Assembly (NCBI RefSeq): GCF_015356855.1
Contig: NZ_ARXR01000001.1
Span: 62,001-126,000 of the forward strand
Source of the DNA: Alloalcanivorax venustensis ISO4
Lineage (GTDB): Bacteria; Pseudomonadota; Gammaproteobacteria; Pseudomonadales; Alcanivoracaceae
Reading direction: 5' to 3'
DNA: 64,000 nucleotides
Part shown: positions 46,592 to 54,548 of the stretch, one piece after another
Position numbering within the stretch: the first letter of the stretch is position 1
How the letters are laid out: each line of letters opens with the position of its first letter
Program-made: the position numbers and the translations under genes
The notes under the pieces: generated by a model
What the model was told of the DNA's origin: nothing
What the model saw: the letters and a program-made list of their open reading frames with translations, nothing else
The model's database searches: none

Positions 46592-47487
46592 TAGGGCACC
46601 ACCAGGATGAGCAATCCGACTATCAAAATATTGAGCAGCGCCAGGGGGATTCCAAACTTCCAGCACCAACCCAGCAGATCCGCCTCGCGAATACGCGGCA
46701 AATAGTAGCCAACCAGCAACATCGATACGGCTACCGCCAGAGTCTTGATCAGGCTCCAGGCCCAGGGCGGCAAAAGCGGCCCCTGCCAGCCACCGAGAAA
46801 GAACACCGTAGTCGCGGCAGACAGGGTGATTAGCATCACCAATCGTGCTAGCCGCAACACTGTCAGGCGCACGCCGGTGTATTCGGCGTCGACCCCGCCG
46901 GCTAACTCGCCGGGTGCGGTAGGCAGGTCGAAGGGTGAGCGGAACGCCAACGCCATAGCGGCGATGAAAAACAACACAAACCCCAGCGGTTGGTAAACGA
47001 TGTTCCATAAACCGGCCTGAGACTCGACGATGACGCTGTTCAACAGGGACTCGGCGCGCATGGCGGTCGCCGTAATGGGCATGACGATAAGCATGGAGTA
47101 GGCGATAAGTTGGCCGAGAAAACGCCAGCCACCTATCATCGCGTAGGCGCCGTTCGGGCCCCAACCAGCCATGATCAGCGATACCAACACATAGGCAAGC
47201 ACCGCGTTGAGAAACAAGGCGCCGGTGGCCAGATCAGCAATGACCAGATCCGGCGTCAGCGGAAGTACGGCAGCACCGAGCACCGCCACCACCAGCAACA
47301 ACACTGGTGCGGTCTCGAAAAACAGCCGGTCGGGCTTGCGCGCCAAGATGGACTCGCGGCCCAGGTGCGACAGGCCCGCAAGCAGCGGGGCGACCGGTCG
47401 CAGGCGGCCGGTCGTGAGCCAGGCCTCAATCACAGCCAGTAACCAAGCGCCAACCAACAGTGTGAGCAACACTATGGCGACAGTCAT
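46591..47487 (-). CDS. NuoH-like subunit
   Basis: A 298-aa, eight-helix protein, somewhat shorter than E. coli NuoH (325). It has [14 protein letters not shown], then [12 protein letters not shown] and [22 protein letters not shown]. The last segment is the quinone-entrance loop; the canonical PEAE-type acidic residues are replaced by PTAPGE, though the later EY is kept. This fits an assembly that no longer uses quinone in the usual way. Confidence 0.87.
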   Translation of the reverse strand: MTVAIVLLTLLVGAWLLAVIEAWLTTGRLRPVAPLLAGLSHLGRESILARKPDRLFFETAPVLLLVVAVLGAAVLPLTPDLVIADLATGALFLNAVLAYVLVSLIMAGWGPNGAYAMIGGWRFLGQLIAYSMLIVMPITATAMRAESLLNSVIVESQAGLWNIVYQPLGFVLFFIAAMALAFRSPFDLPTAPGELAGGVDAEYTGVRLTVLRLARLVMLITLSAATTVFFLGGWQGPLLPPWAWSLIKTLAVAVSMLLVGYYLPRIREADLLGWCWKFGIPLALLNILIVGLLILVVP

Positions 47488-49127
47488 GAGCTCACCTCCC
47501 AGGGCGAGAGATCCAGTGACCCGACCGCCACCAAGGCATCACCCAATTCCTGACCTTCGACCAGGTCGGCGGCCAGGCCGATATGTTGGCGGCAGGCGCC
47601 GTCCAGCTCGACCGATACCACCTGCCCTCGCTCCAGGGTCAGCTGCAATGTGGAGCGGCCGCGCGGCGTTTCCACGGTCGCCTCCCCCGTTCCGGAAGGG
47701 CTGTCGATGGCTCGCAGCTTGGGGAGCTCAGGGTCTCCGGCGGCCTCTACGAGATCGAGACTGGTCACGATCTCAACATGCCGCTGCCGGAAACGCGCCC
47801 AGGCGTCCCCAGCGCCCTCAATGTACAGCTCGAAACCCAGCTCGCAATACATTGCGTCCGCCTGGCGGGCATCTTCGGTCCGGCCGGAGGCGCGTGCCAC
47901 CGGGCCTCTTAGATCCTGGGAGCCGTGGGGCAAAGCGCCGATGCCTTTCAAGCGCGCTTTGAGAAGGGGCGTATGCTCGAGCCGTGCGATGAGCGCCTGC
48001 AGCGCCGGCCGCAGGACAACAAGCTGCTCCCCGTCGGCGCGCTGGGTTTCCAATTGCAAAGCCGCCGCACGACGTGTCAACCAGACAAAGCTGAGCTGGC
48101 GGCCCAACTGGGCCAGCCAGCCCAGATGGCTGGCGATGCGCTCTCGCTCAAGAGCGGCCGCCCGGCCCCGCTCGACGGCCGGATCTGGCTCCAGACCAGC
48201 CGCCTGCTCGATAGCGCGGCAGGCCAAGAGGCGGTAACTTACCGGTGCCAACGGCGTGGCCGCCGCCAGGCGCTCGATGAAGGTTTCGACCGCCACCTCT
48301 TCAGAGGGGGTGCCCATAGCTACCAGAGATGTCGCTTGGCCCTCGGTCACCCCGTCACCGTCGAGCGTCAAGGTCAGTCTCAATCCTCCCGGCAAACCGG
48401 GAAAGCAGGGGCCGAAGGGCACCTCAAGCCAGTCCATTGCCAAACCGTCAGCGCTGCGAGGCAGGTCTTTGGTAACCTCGACCATGGACATGAATCCCGA
48501 GCTGCCGTGGTCGTGGTCTCCGTGATCATGATCGCCGTGACCGTGGCCGGAATGGTCGTGCTCCCCAGCATCCGCGTCGCCGCCGGCTTCGCGCGCCACC
48601 AAATCCATGCCGCATTTGGGACAGCTACCTGGTTCGTCCTCCACCACTTCCGGGTGCATGGGGCAGACGTACTCAGTTTTGGTTTGCAGGATTGATGAGT
48701 CAAAATCGTCAGGCGAGGCGGCGAAGGCGTCTTCAGCCAGCAACCGCTGCAGCCGAGTGGCCGCCTCCATCAGTTCGGTTTGTGAGAGATCCGCGGAAAC
48801 GTCAGCTTTAGGCAAAGACGAAGGTTCTGACCCACCGAGCACTAGAATAGCTCGCGGCCTAGGCATCTGGGCATAGAGCACTGCGGTGGCCTCGTCCAAC
48901 TTCTGAGATAGCTCACCGACAACCAGGAGCACAGTGGCATCGCGCGGCGTGGCGGCGATGCGCATGTCTGCGGCCGCCAGGTTCAGCCCATGCGCCAGGG
49001 CCACTTCCGGCCCAGGGACTACCAGGCAGCTCAAATTGCGCGCCAGAGCCTGCCCAACCCACCTTCGCAGGATAGATGGACGCCCTTTGCGTGCGCCTGC
49101 AAGTGTCGTTGCGACCTCGGTCATCAT
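47484..49127 (-). CDS. Fused NuoB-like / heavy-metal-binding / NuoD-like protein
   Basis: A single 547-aa frame with three parts. Residues about 20-130 resemble NuoB ([19 protein letters not shown], then [36 protein letters not shown]), but the four cluster cysteines are gone, including the CC pair. Residues 153-176 are a heavy-metal-binding domain ([20 protein letters not shown]; Cys155, 169, 172), followed at 190-208 by an Asp/His run with nine His. Residues about 232-480 resemble NuoD/[NiFe] large subunit ([57 protein letters not shown]), without NiFe CxxC motifs or the quinone Tyr region. A NuoC part is absent. The start overlaps nuoA by four bases. The predicted role is a metal-binding peripheral stalk on the nuo-like membrane arm. 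Confidence 0.8.
   Translation of the reverse strand: MMTEVATTLAGARKGRPSILRRWVGQALARNLSCLVVPGPEVALAHGLNLAAADMRIAATPRDATVLLVVGELSQKLDEATAVLYAQMPRPRAILVLGGSEPSSLPKADVSADLSQTELMEAATRLQRLLAEDAFAASPDDFDSSILQTKTEYVCPMHPEVVEDEPGSCPKCGMDLVAREAGGDADAGEHDHSGHGHGDHDHGDHDHGSSGFMSMVEVTKDLPRSADGLAMDWLEVPFGPCFPGLPGGLRLTLTLDGDGVTEGQATSLVAMGTPSEEVAVETFIERLAAATPLAPVSYRLLACRAIEQAAGLEPDPAVERGRAAALERERIASHLGWLAQLGRQLSFVWLTRRAAALQLETQRADGEQLVVLRPALQALIARLEHTPLLKARLKGIGALPHGSQDLRGPVARASGRTEDARQADAMYCELGFELYIEGAGDAWARFRQRHVEIVTSLDLVEAAGDPELPKLRAIDSPSGTGEATVETPRGRSTLQLTLERGQVVSVELDGACRQHIGLAADLVEGQELGDALVAVGSLDLSPWEVSS
48504..48671 (-). other. Metal-binding hub within the fusion gene
   Basis: The HMBD-type motif (48600-48671) and His/Asp run (48504-48560) encoded between the NuoB-like and NuoD-like parts. 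The same CPMHPE...CPKCGM motif occurs in copper P-type ATPases and Cus-type adaptors. Confidence 0.85.
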
Positions 49128-49486
49128 TGCCGCCTCAGAGCGCCCTGACTCCATCCGTAAAGCAACCCAAGAAAGAGAATCGCAAGAAACACGCCCATGT
49201 CAAGTAAAGCAACCAGCCCTACTTCCTTGAACACAACCGCCCAAGGGTACATGTAGGCCATCTCCATATCGAACGCCAAAAACAGCAATGCATAACCGTA
49301 ATAGCGCGCATGATAACGTCCCCAGACCGGAGCCCGCGACAGCACTCCGGCGCTTGCCGGCACATCCTTGCCAGGTTCCTGCCGTGTTGGACCCACACTA
49401 CGGGCTAAACCATACAGGCTTAACACCGCGCCCAGGATACCCAGTGCCAATCCCAGCAGCAGTAAGTATTGTTGTGTAGCGCTCAT
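49124..49486 (-). CDS. NuoA-like subunit
   Basis: A 120-aa, three-helix protein matching Nuo[34 protein letters not shown] carries the conserved Asp and Glu of TM2. The first helix is near the N-terminus, after MSATQQ. The ATG at 49486 fits the family length. It is the first gene of the complex I-like operon. Confidence 0.88.
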   Translation of the reverse strand: MSATQQYLLLLGLALGILGAVLSLYGLARSVGPTRQEPGKDVPASAGVLSRAPVWGRYHARYYGYALLFLAFDMEMAYMYPWAVVFKEVGLVALLDMGVFLAILFLGLLYGWSQGALRRQ

Positions 49487-49576
49487 AACTTCTAACTTCT
49501 CAAGTTTACTCTGCCTCAGAGGCTGAAATTTTAATCTGCTATTGCCAAAGGGCTTCGGGCCCCCTGCCATGGATGC

Positions 49577-49604
49577 CTAGACGAAACGCTAGTTTCAAGT
49601 CTAG
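49577..49604. promoter_or_regulatory. 28-bp dyad upstream of the nuo-like operon
   Basis: CTAGAC-GAAAC-GCTA-GTTTC-AA-GTCTAG, about 90-120 bases before the nuoA-like start. It is either an operator of the operon or a hairpin ending the upstream transcript; no T run follows. Confidence 0.45.
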
Positions 49605-49660
49605 ACATTCTCGCCAGAGTCGCAAATCTTCCCTAGCCGGGGAATCTGACTCGCGAAACA

Positions 49661-50189
49661 TCATTCAGAATTTTTGTGATCGGTTTCGTCCAGCGAGGCA
49701 TCCGCGAGCTGCCGCCATTGACGCCAACCAGGCAGGAACATGGAACCCGTCGCTGGTAGGCCCTGTAGGCGTCACCGAACCGCTCCATCACTTGCCGCTC
49801 CTCTCGCTGCGCCAGCCGGTAGTAGGCAAATACAATAAGCGGAAACAACCCAACCGAGAACAATGTAGGCCAATGCCGATGAAAGCGAGTGCATAGCCAA
49901 GCAACATGGAGATCAGCATGCCGGTTTCACCCAACCCTATCAGGGTGGCCCACAGGTTGGCGCTAACGTAATCGCTATCCAGCCCGAAGAACCGCACCAG
50001 TAGATAAATCGTCAGTGGAAAGCCGTACATCTCGGCATAAAGTGCGATGATGAAAGCTTGCACCAACCCGGCACCCGCCCATTCACGCCAGCTTTTCGGC
50101 GCAAAATACCGATAAAACATCCAGGAGACCAATGCAATAACAATCAGTGCAATGCCCCATAGCCCCGCATGGCCCATAAGTTCATTCAT
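49661..50189 (-). pseudogene. Broken isoprenylcysteine methyltransferase-like (PEMT/NnrU class) gene
   Basis: A membrane methyltransferase gene in pieces. The first part (MNELMGHAGLWGIALIVIALVSW to LGYALAFIGI) is intact. Near 49876 it jumps to another frame, where WPTLFSVGLFPLIVFAYYRLAQREERQVMERFGDAYRAYQRRVP follows; the segment in between that should hold the S-adenosylmethionine motif (RHPQY type) is missing. Near 49742 a second shift leads to MFLPGWRQWRQLADASLDE and a stop at 49661. Such methyltransferase genes are common in copper clusters. Sequencing error could explain single-base shifts but not the deletion. Confidence 0.8.
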
Positions 50190-50262
50190 CGTTTGATACC
50201 CTCACAGGTGCGGTGGTTGGGCTCTCCCGACATTCCATGGGAAACGCCGGTTTTCGGAGCGT

Positions 50263-50505
50263 TTAGTTTTCGTCTCCTTTATCGTGCCCGCTGTGCATGC
50301 CCAAAACGCACATCATCAGACACCCCAGGCCAACCAGGGCCACGACGAGCAACCCGCTCGCCGCCAGCCAGTTCCAACCGAGCGCGAGACCTATCAATGC
50401 CACCAGGCAGACCGCGACGGCAATGGGACGGCGCCTGAACCACTGACGCAAATTGCGCACTCGGGCGCCTCGCCCCGGACCGTTCTCTTTCTCGCTCTTC
50501 GCCAT
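50263..50505 (-). CDS. DUF2933 family small membrane protein
   Basis: An 80-aa protein with a basic N-terminal stretch, one or two hydrophobic segments and a metal-binding-looking end (CLMMCVLGMHSGHDKG). This matches the DUF2933 family, often found in copper and silver resistance clusters. Function unknown. The ATG at 50505 has GAGG upstream; an earlier in-frame codon at 50565 overlaps the previous gene. Confidence 0.72.
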   Translation of the reverse strand: MAKSEKENGPGRGARVRNLRQWFRRRPIAVAVCLVALIGLALGWNWLAASGLLVVALVGLGCLMMCVLGMHSGHDKGDEN

Positions 50506-50521
50506 GACGGTGACCTCTGTT

Positions 50522-50992
50522 TCAATCAGTGGCGTAGATCGACATTTCGTCATCCGTAATCGCATAAATCACAAAAGGCTCCCGCTTTTGCCCAGACATT
50601 CCCGGCGACCCCTGGGGCATGCCGGGAAGCGATACACCGCGGATCTCTGGCCGTTCGTCCAGGAGCTTGTTAATAACCCCCACCGGAACATGACCCTCGA
50701 TCACGTACCCATCGAGCAGCATGGTATGACAACTTTGTAAGCGGGACGGTACGCCATGCTCGGCTTTGAACTGCCTCAAGTTGGGGGTTTCAGTCACCTT
50801 GATCTCATAGTCGTACTGGCGCAAGTACGCAGCATATTGGTCGCAGCACCGGCAACTCGGATTTTTGTACAGCGTCGCATCAACGGTTTCGGCGGCCTGC
50901 ACCGACGGCAAGCTGGCCAAGTAAACGGTCACCATCAACGCCCCTCTGAGGATCGATGTGTATCGCCTTTTCCAACGCAGAAAGGTTGTCAT
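50522..50992 (-). CDS. DUF411 family exported copper-binding protein
   Basis: A 156-aa protein with a signal peptide ending SVQAAE. The DUF411 core follows: LYKNPSCRCCDQYAAYLRQYDYEI with a CRCC motif, CHTMLLDGYVIEGHVP and SLPGMPQGSPGM, where Met and Cys residues could hold Cu(I). Family members (for example CopI-like proteins) contribute to copper tolerance. It overlaps the next upstream gene by four bases. Confidence 0.85.
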   Translation of the reverse strand: MTTFLRWKRRYTSILRGALMVTVYLASLPSVQAAETVDATLYKNPSCRCCDQYAAYLRQYDYEIKVTETPNLRQFKAEHGVPSRLQSCHTMLLDGYVIEGHVPVGVINKLLDERPEIRGVSLPGMPQGSPGMSGQKREPFVIYAITDDEMSIYATD

Positions 50993-51225
50993 GAACGGTC
51001 TCCTTTTTTGGATTTACTGAAGAACAGGTACTTAATCATGGACAGGATCGCCAGAACCAAGGCAATGAACAGCAGGATCAGCAAGACGATACACGCCAAC
51101 ATAAAACCAGCGCCCATCATGCCGGAGTCTTGCATCATCCCAGCCGAAGCTTGTTCGGCAGCCAAGGCGGTGTTTGCCAGAAATGTAAATGCTAAAAGTA
51201 AAAATGAACGCATCAAATTTTTCAT
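50989..51225 (-). CDS. Small Met-rich exported membrane protein
   Basis: A 78-aa protein not assigned to a family. It has a signal-like N-terminus (NLMRSFLLLAFTFLANTALAAE), then a Met-rich patch (SAGMMQDSGMMGAGFM) leading into a long transmembrane helix and a basic tail (FFSKSKKGDRS). The Met pairs suggest Cu(I) binding. The ATG at 51225 has GGAGG upstream. It is the first gene of a three-gene unit with DUF411 and DUF2933. Confidence 0.65.
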   Translation of the reverse strand: MKNLMRSFLLLAFTFLANTALAAEQASAGMMQDSGMMGAGFMLACIVLLILLFIALVLAILSMIKYLFFSKSKKGDRS

Positions 51226-51252
51226 GGGTTGCCTCCAGTTAAAGTAAGTAGA

Positions 51253-51298
51253 GTACCGAAAGTACCGCCGCCCGGTACCGAAAGTACGGATCGGTACC
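51253..51298. promoter_or_regulatory. Direct repeats GTACCGAAAGTAC upstream of the Met-rich gene
   Basis: Two identical 13-mers at 51253 and 51275, 22 bases apart (about two helical turns), plus a third GTACC at 51294. Each 13-mer is itself a short dyad. They lie between cusA and the small gene and may be operators. Confidence 0.5.
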
Positions 51299-51314
51299 GG
51301 ACGGCGATGACGCA

Positions 51315-54300
51315 TTAAGTTTTCAGCGGTGGTGTCGGTGCCCCCTTGGGCAGACCGCGTCCCCGCCATAGCATGAAGATTGCCGGGTATACCACCAGCA
51401 CCATCAACAGGGCAGAAATCACCCCGCCGACCATGGGCGCGGCGATGCGCTGCATCACGTCCGCGCCGGTACCGCTGGCGAACAGGATCGGCACCAACCC
51501 GATAAAGGTCGACAGCCCGGTCATCAGCATGGGCCGGATGCGTTGGCCGGCGCCGCTCTGGACGACTTCGGTCATATCTCCACGGGTATTGAGTCGGCGC
51601 TCGGCCTCCCTGTCCCGCCAGGCGATATCCAGATACACCATCATCAGCAACCCGAGCTCCACGGCGAGCCCCGCAACGGCAATCATGCCCACCCAGACGG
51701 CGACACTGAGGTTAAAGTCCAGCCACCACATCAGCCAGACGGCCCCGCTCAGCGAAATGGGCACACTCAGCATCACCAGCAGGGTCTCTACGAGGGAGCC
51801 TCGGTGCATAAAGAGCATGAAGAAAATCAGGAACAGCGTGATCGGAACCAGCAATTGGAGTTTGGCTTTGGCCCGCTCAAAATACTGGAACTGCCCCGCC
51901 CAAGCCAGCCGATAACCGTCCGGCACATCGACCTGGTCGCCAACCACCTGCTTGGCCTGTTCGACATAATCGGCAATACCGACTTCGCTTTTGACGTCCA
52001 CAAAGACGAATCCCACAAGTTGCCCGTCCTCACTGCGAATGGAAGGCGGCCCGGTTTGAAACTCAATGTCCGCCACCTGGGCGATGGGAATCTGCTCCCC
52101 GGAAGGAGTGGGCACCAGTACTCGCTCCAGCGCTTCCACGTTGTCGCGGTAATCCCGGGCGTAGCGCACCAGGATGTTGTAGCGCTCGCGCCCCTCCACG
52201 GTTTGCGACACCACAGTCCCCCCCATGGCCGCCATGATCACCCGTTCCACATCGCCAACGTTGAGGCCAAAGCGAGCCGCAGCACTTCGGTTGACGGTGA
52301 AATCCAGAAAGTACCCACCGGTGCTGCGCTCGGCAAAGGCGCTGCGGGTGGCATCGGCGGTGCGCTCATCCTCCTGCAACGCTTTTTCAATGGCGATGCC
52401 CGTTTTTTCGATAGTGGCCAGGTCCGGACCAAACACCTTGATGCCCAACGCTGAACGAATACCGGTCGCGAGCATTTCGGTGCGAGTCTGTATGGGCATC
52501 CAAAAAATATTGGGCATTCCCGGAAACTTGAGTTTCGAGTCCATCTCCTGAATCAGACCGTCCCACGTCATGCCCTCGCGCCACTGGTCCTCCGGCTTCA
52601 AGGTAATGACCGTTTCCACCATGGATAACGGCGCGGGATCGGTCGCGCTGGTGGAGCGACCAACCTTGCCGAAAACATGCTCCACTTCGGGAATGTCGGC
52701 AATGATCCGGTCCATAGTCTGCATGGTCTGGGTGGCCTCGGAAATGGACATTCCCGGCAGCGCGGTGGGCATAAAGAGAACCGAGCCCTCGTTCAGAGGT
52801 GGCATAAACTCGTTGCCCAATTGCCGGAAGGGAATGATCGTGATCAGCAATAGCAACACCGCTCCCACGATGACTCCCCACCGAAAACGCGCGGCGAAAG
52901 CCACCACAGGCCGGTACGCAGCCACCAGCCACTGGTTCAACTTACTGCGATCAGCACGGATCTTGCCGCGAATCAGCCATACCGCGAGGGCCGGCACCAG
53001 AGTGATGGACAGGAACGCCGCAAATGCCATGGAATAGGTCTTGGTAAAAGCCAGAGGCTTGAACATGCGCCCTTCTGTGCCTTCCAGGACGAACACCGGC
53101 ATAAAGGAGATGGTGATGATTGCCAGCGAGAAAAAGATGCTGGGGCCTACCTGCTGCATGGCCTCAATAATCACGTCCCGTCGGGACTTGGCCTTTTCCT
53201 CGGGGTCGGCGTCGTCACTCTCCCACCGGGCCAACCGTTTGTGGATATTGTCGATAATGACAATCGCCGCATCCAGCATGGCGCCAATGGCCACCGCAAT
53301 GCCGCCCAAAGACATGATGTTGACGGTCAGCCCCTGAAAATACATGGGGATGAAGGACATCAGCACCGCTACCGGGAGAGTAATCGCGGCCACCAGCGTA
53401 GAGCGCACGTGTAACAGAAAAACGCCGATAATCAGGGAGACAATCAGGATCTCCTTAATCAGTGTCGAGGTCAGCGTGTCAACGGCTTCGTTGATCAAAA
53501 TCGAGCGATCATAGACCGGCACAATTTCGACACCTTCAGGGAGCCCGGGCTTGATCTCTTCCAGGCGCTGCTTGACCTTGTCAATAACTTCCAGGGCGTT
53601 CTCGCCATAACGCATTACCGCAATACCGCCCACGGCTACGCCCTCGCCGTCCAGCTCCGCCTGACCGCGCTGCATAGCCGGTCCCAATGCCACGTGACCG
53701 ACGTCTTTTACCGTGATCGGTACACCCTCAGCCGTGGTTTTTAACACCACTGTTTCCAGATCCGCTACGGACTTCACATAACCCCGCCCGCGAATAAACT
53801 GCTCGTGGCCTGCCACCTCAAGAATGCGTCCACCTACATCCTGGTTGGAGTCCCCAACCGCCTCAGTGACCCGTTTGAGGGGGATGTCGTAAGAGGCGAG
53901 TTTGTTCGGGTCGAGACTGATCTGGTATTCACGCTGGAACCCACCGATGGAGGCCACCTCGGCGACCCCTTCAACCGCTTCCAGGGCATAGCGTAAATTG
54001 AAATCCTGCAGTGAGCGCAGATCCGCCAGGCTGTGGTTGCCAGACGTATCTCTCAGTGCATATTGGTAGACCCAACCGACACCCGTAGCATCCGGCCCCA
54101 AAGTCGGAGTGACCCCCTCCGGCAACTCGGCGGCGGCACCGTTGAGGTACTCCAGTACCCGCGAGCGGGCCCAGTACATGTCCACGCCATCGTCGAAAAT
54201 CACATAGACAAACGACAGGCCGAACATGCTCTGGCCGCGCACATAGTTTACTCCCGGCGCAGACAGCAAGGAGGTGGTCAGAGGATAGGTGATCTGGTCC

Positions 54301-54548
54301 TCCACCAGGTCCGGGCTGCGCCCGGGCCAGTCGGTGAAGACAATCACCTGCACGTCTGACAGGTCAGGGATAGCATCCAACGGTGCCCGCTGTAACGCCT
54401 GCCAGCCGCCAAAGGTCAGGGCAAGCACGGCCACCAAGGTAATCAGGGGTTTGCGGGCACAATAGCCAATAATTCGCTGCAACCAGCCAATCCCCTCCCC
54501 TTCGGCCGGGGGATGAGCGGGCGGATGCTTATGTACGTCGTTTACCAT
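51315..54548 (-). CDS. cusA: CusA-type Cu(I)/Ag(I) RND efflux pump
   Basis: A 1077-aa heavy-metal RND transporter that drives Cu/Ag export with the proton gradient. The start LDAIPDLSDVQVIVFTDWPG is typical of the HME class, as is DATGVGWVYQYAL. The three methionines of the E. coli CusA site are kept in SVLFMPTALPG, APLSMVE and RTEMLATG. Proton-relay acidic residues appear in AIGAMLDAAIVIIDN and GLAVELGLLM. The N-terminus has a short His/Pro-rich cytoplasmic stretch. It overlaps the adaptor gene by seven bases. Confidence 0.94.
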   Translation of the reverse strand: MVNDVHKHPPAHPPAEGEGIGWLQRIIGYCARKPLITLVAVLALTFGGWQALQRAPLDAIPDLSDVQVIVFTDWPGRSPDLVEDQITYPLTTSLLSAPGVNYVRGQSMFGLSFVYVIFDDGVDMYWARSRVLEYLNGAAAELPEGVTPTLGPDATGVGWVYQYALRDTSGNHSLADLRSLQDFNLRYALEAVEGVAEVASIGGFQREYQISLDPNKLASYDIPLKRVTEAVGDSNQDVGGRILEVAGHEQFIRGRGYVKSVADLETVVLKTTAEGVPITVKDVGHVALGPAMQRGQAELDGEGVAVGGIAVMRYGENALEVIDKVKQRLEEIKPGLPEGVEIVPVYDRSILINEAVDTLTSTLIKEILIVSLIIGVFLLHVRSTLVAAITLPVAVLMSFIPMYFQGLTVNIMSLGGIAVAIGAMLDAAIVIIDNIHKRLARWESDDADPEEKAKSRRDVIIEAMQQVGPSIFFSLAIITISFMPVFVLEGTEGRMFKPLAFTKTYSMAFAAFLSITLVPALAVWLIRGKIRADRSKLNQWLVAAYRPVVAFAARFRWGVIVGAVLLLLITIIPFRQLGNEFMPPLNEGSVLFMPTALPGMSISEATQTMQTMDRIIADIPEVEHVFGKVGRSTSATDPAPLSMVETVITLKPEDQWREGMTWDGLIQEMDSKLKFPGMPNIFWMPIQTRTEMLATGIRSALGIKVFGPDLATIEKTGIAIEKALQEDERTADATRSAFAERSTGGYFLDFTVNRSAAARFGLNVGDVERVIMAAMGGTVVSQTVEGRERYNILVRYARDYRDNVEALERVLVPTPSGEQIPIAQVADIEFQTGPPSIRSEDGQLVGFVFVDVKSEVGIADYVEQAKQVVGDQVDVPDGYRLAWAGQFQYFERAKAKLQLLVPITLFLIFFMLFMHRGSLVETLLVMLSVPISLSGAVWLMWWLDFNLSVAVWVGMIAVAGLAVELGLLMMVYLDIAWRDREAERRLNTRGDMTEVVQSGAGQRIRPMLMTGLSTFIGLVPILFASGTGADVMQRIAAPMVGGVISALLMVLVVYPAIFMLWRGRGLPKGAPTPPLKT

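Noticed and set aside
46592-47164. Upstream extension of the nuoJ-like frame
   Set aside because: It lies wholly within nuoH in another frame and has no similarity; the ATG at 46591 gives a family-sized protein.
47484-49127. Possibility that the B/HMBD/D fusion is two genes joined by a sequencing error
   Set aside because: The frame is continuous, the linker is a defined metal-binding domain rather than random sequence, and both ends are tightly coupled with nuoA and nuoH-like genes.
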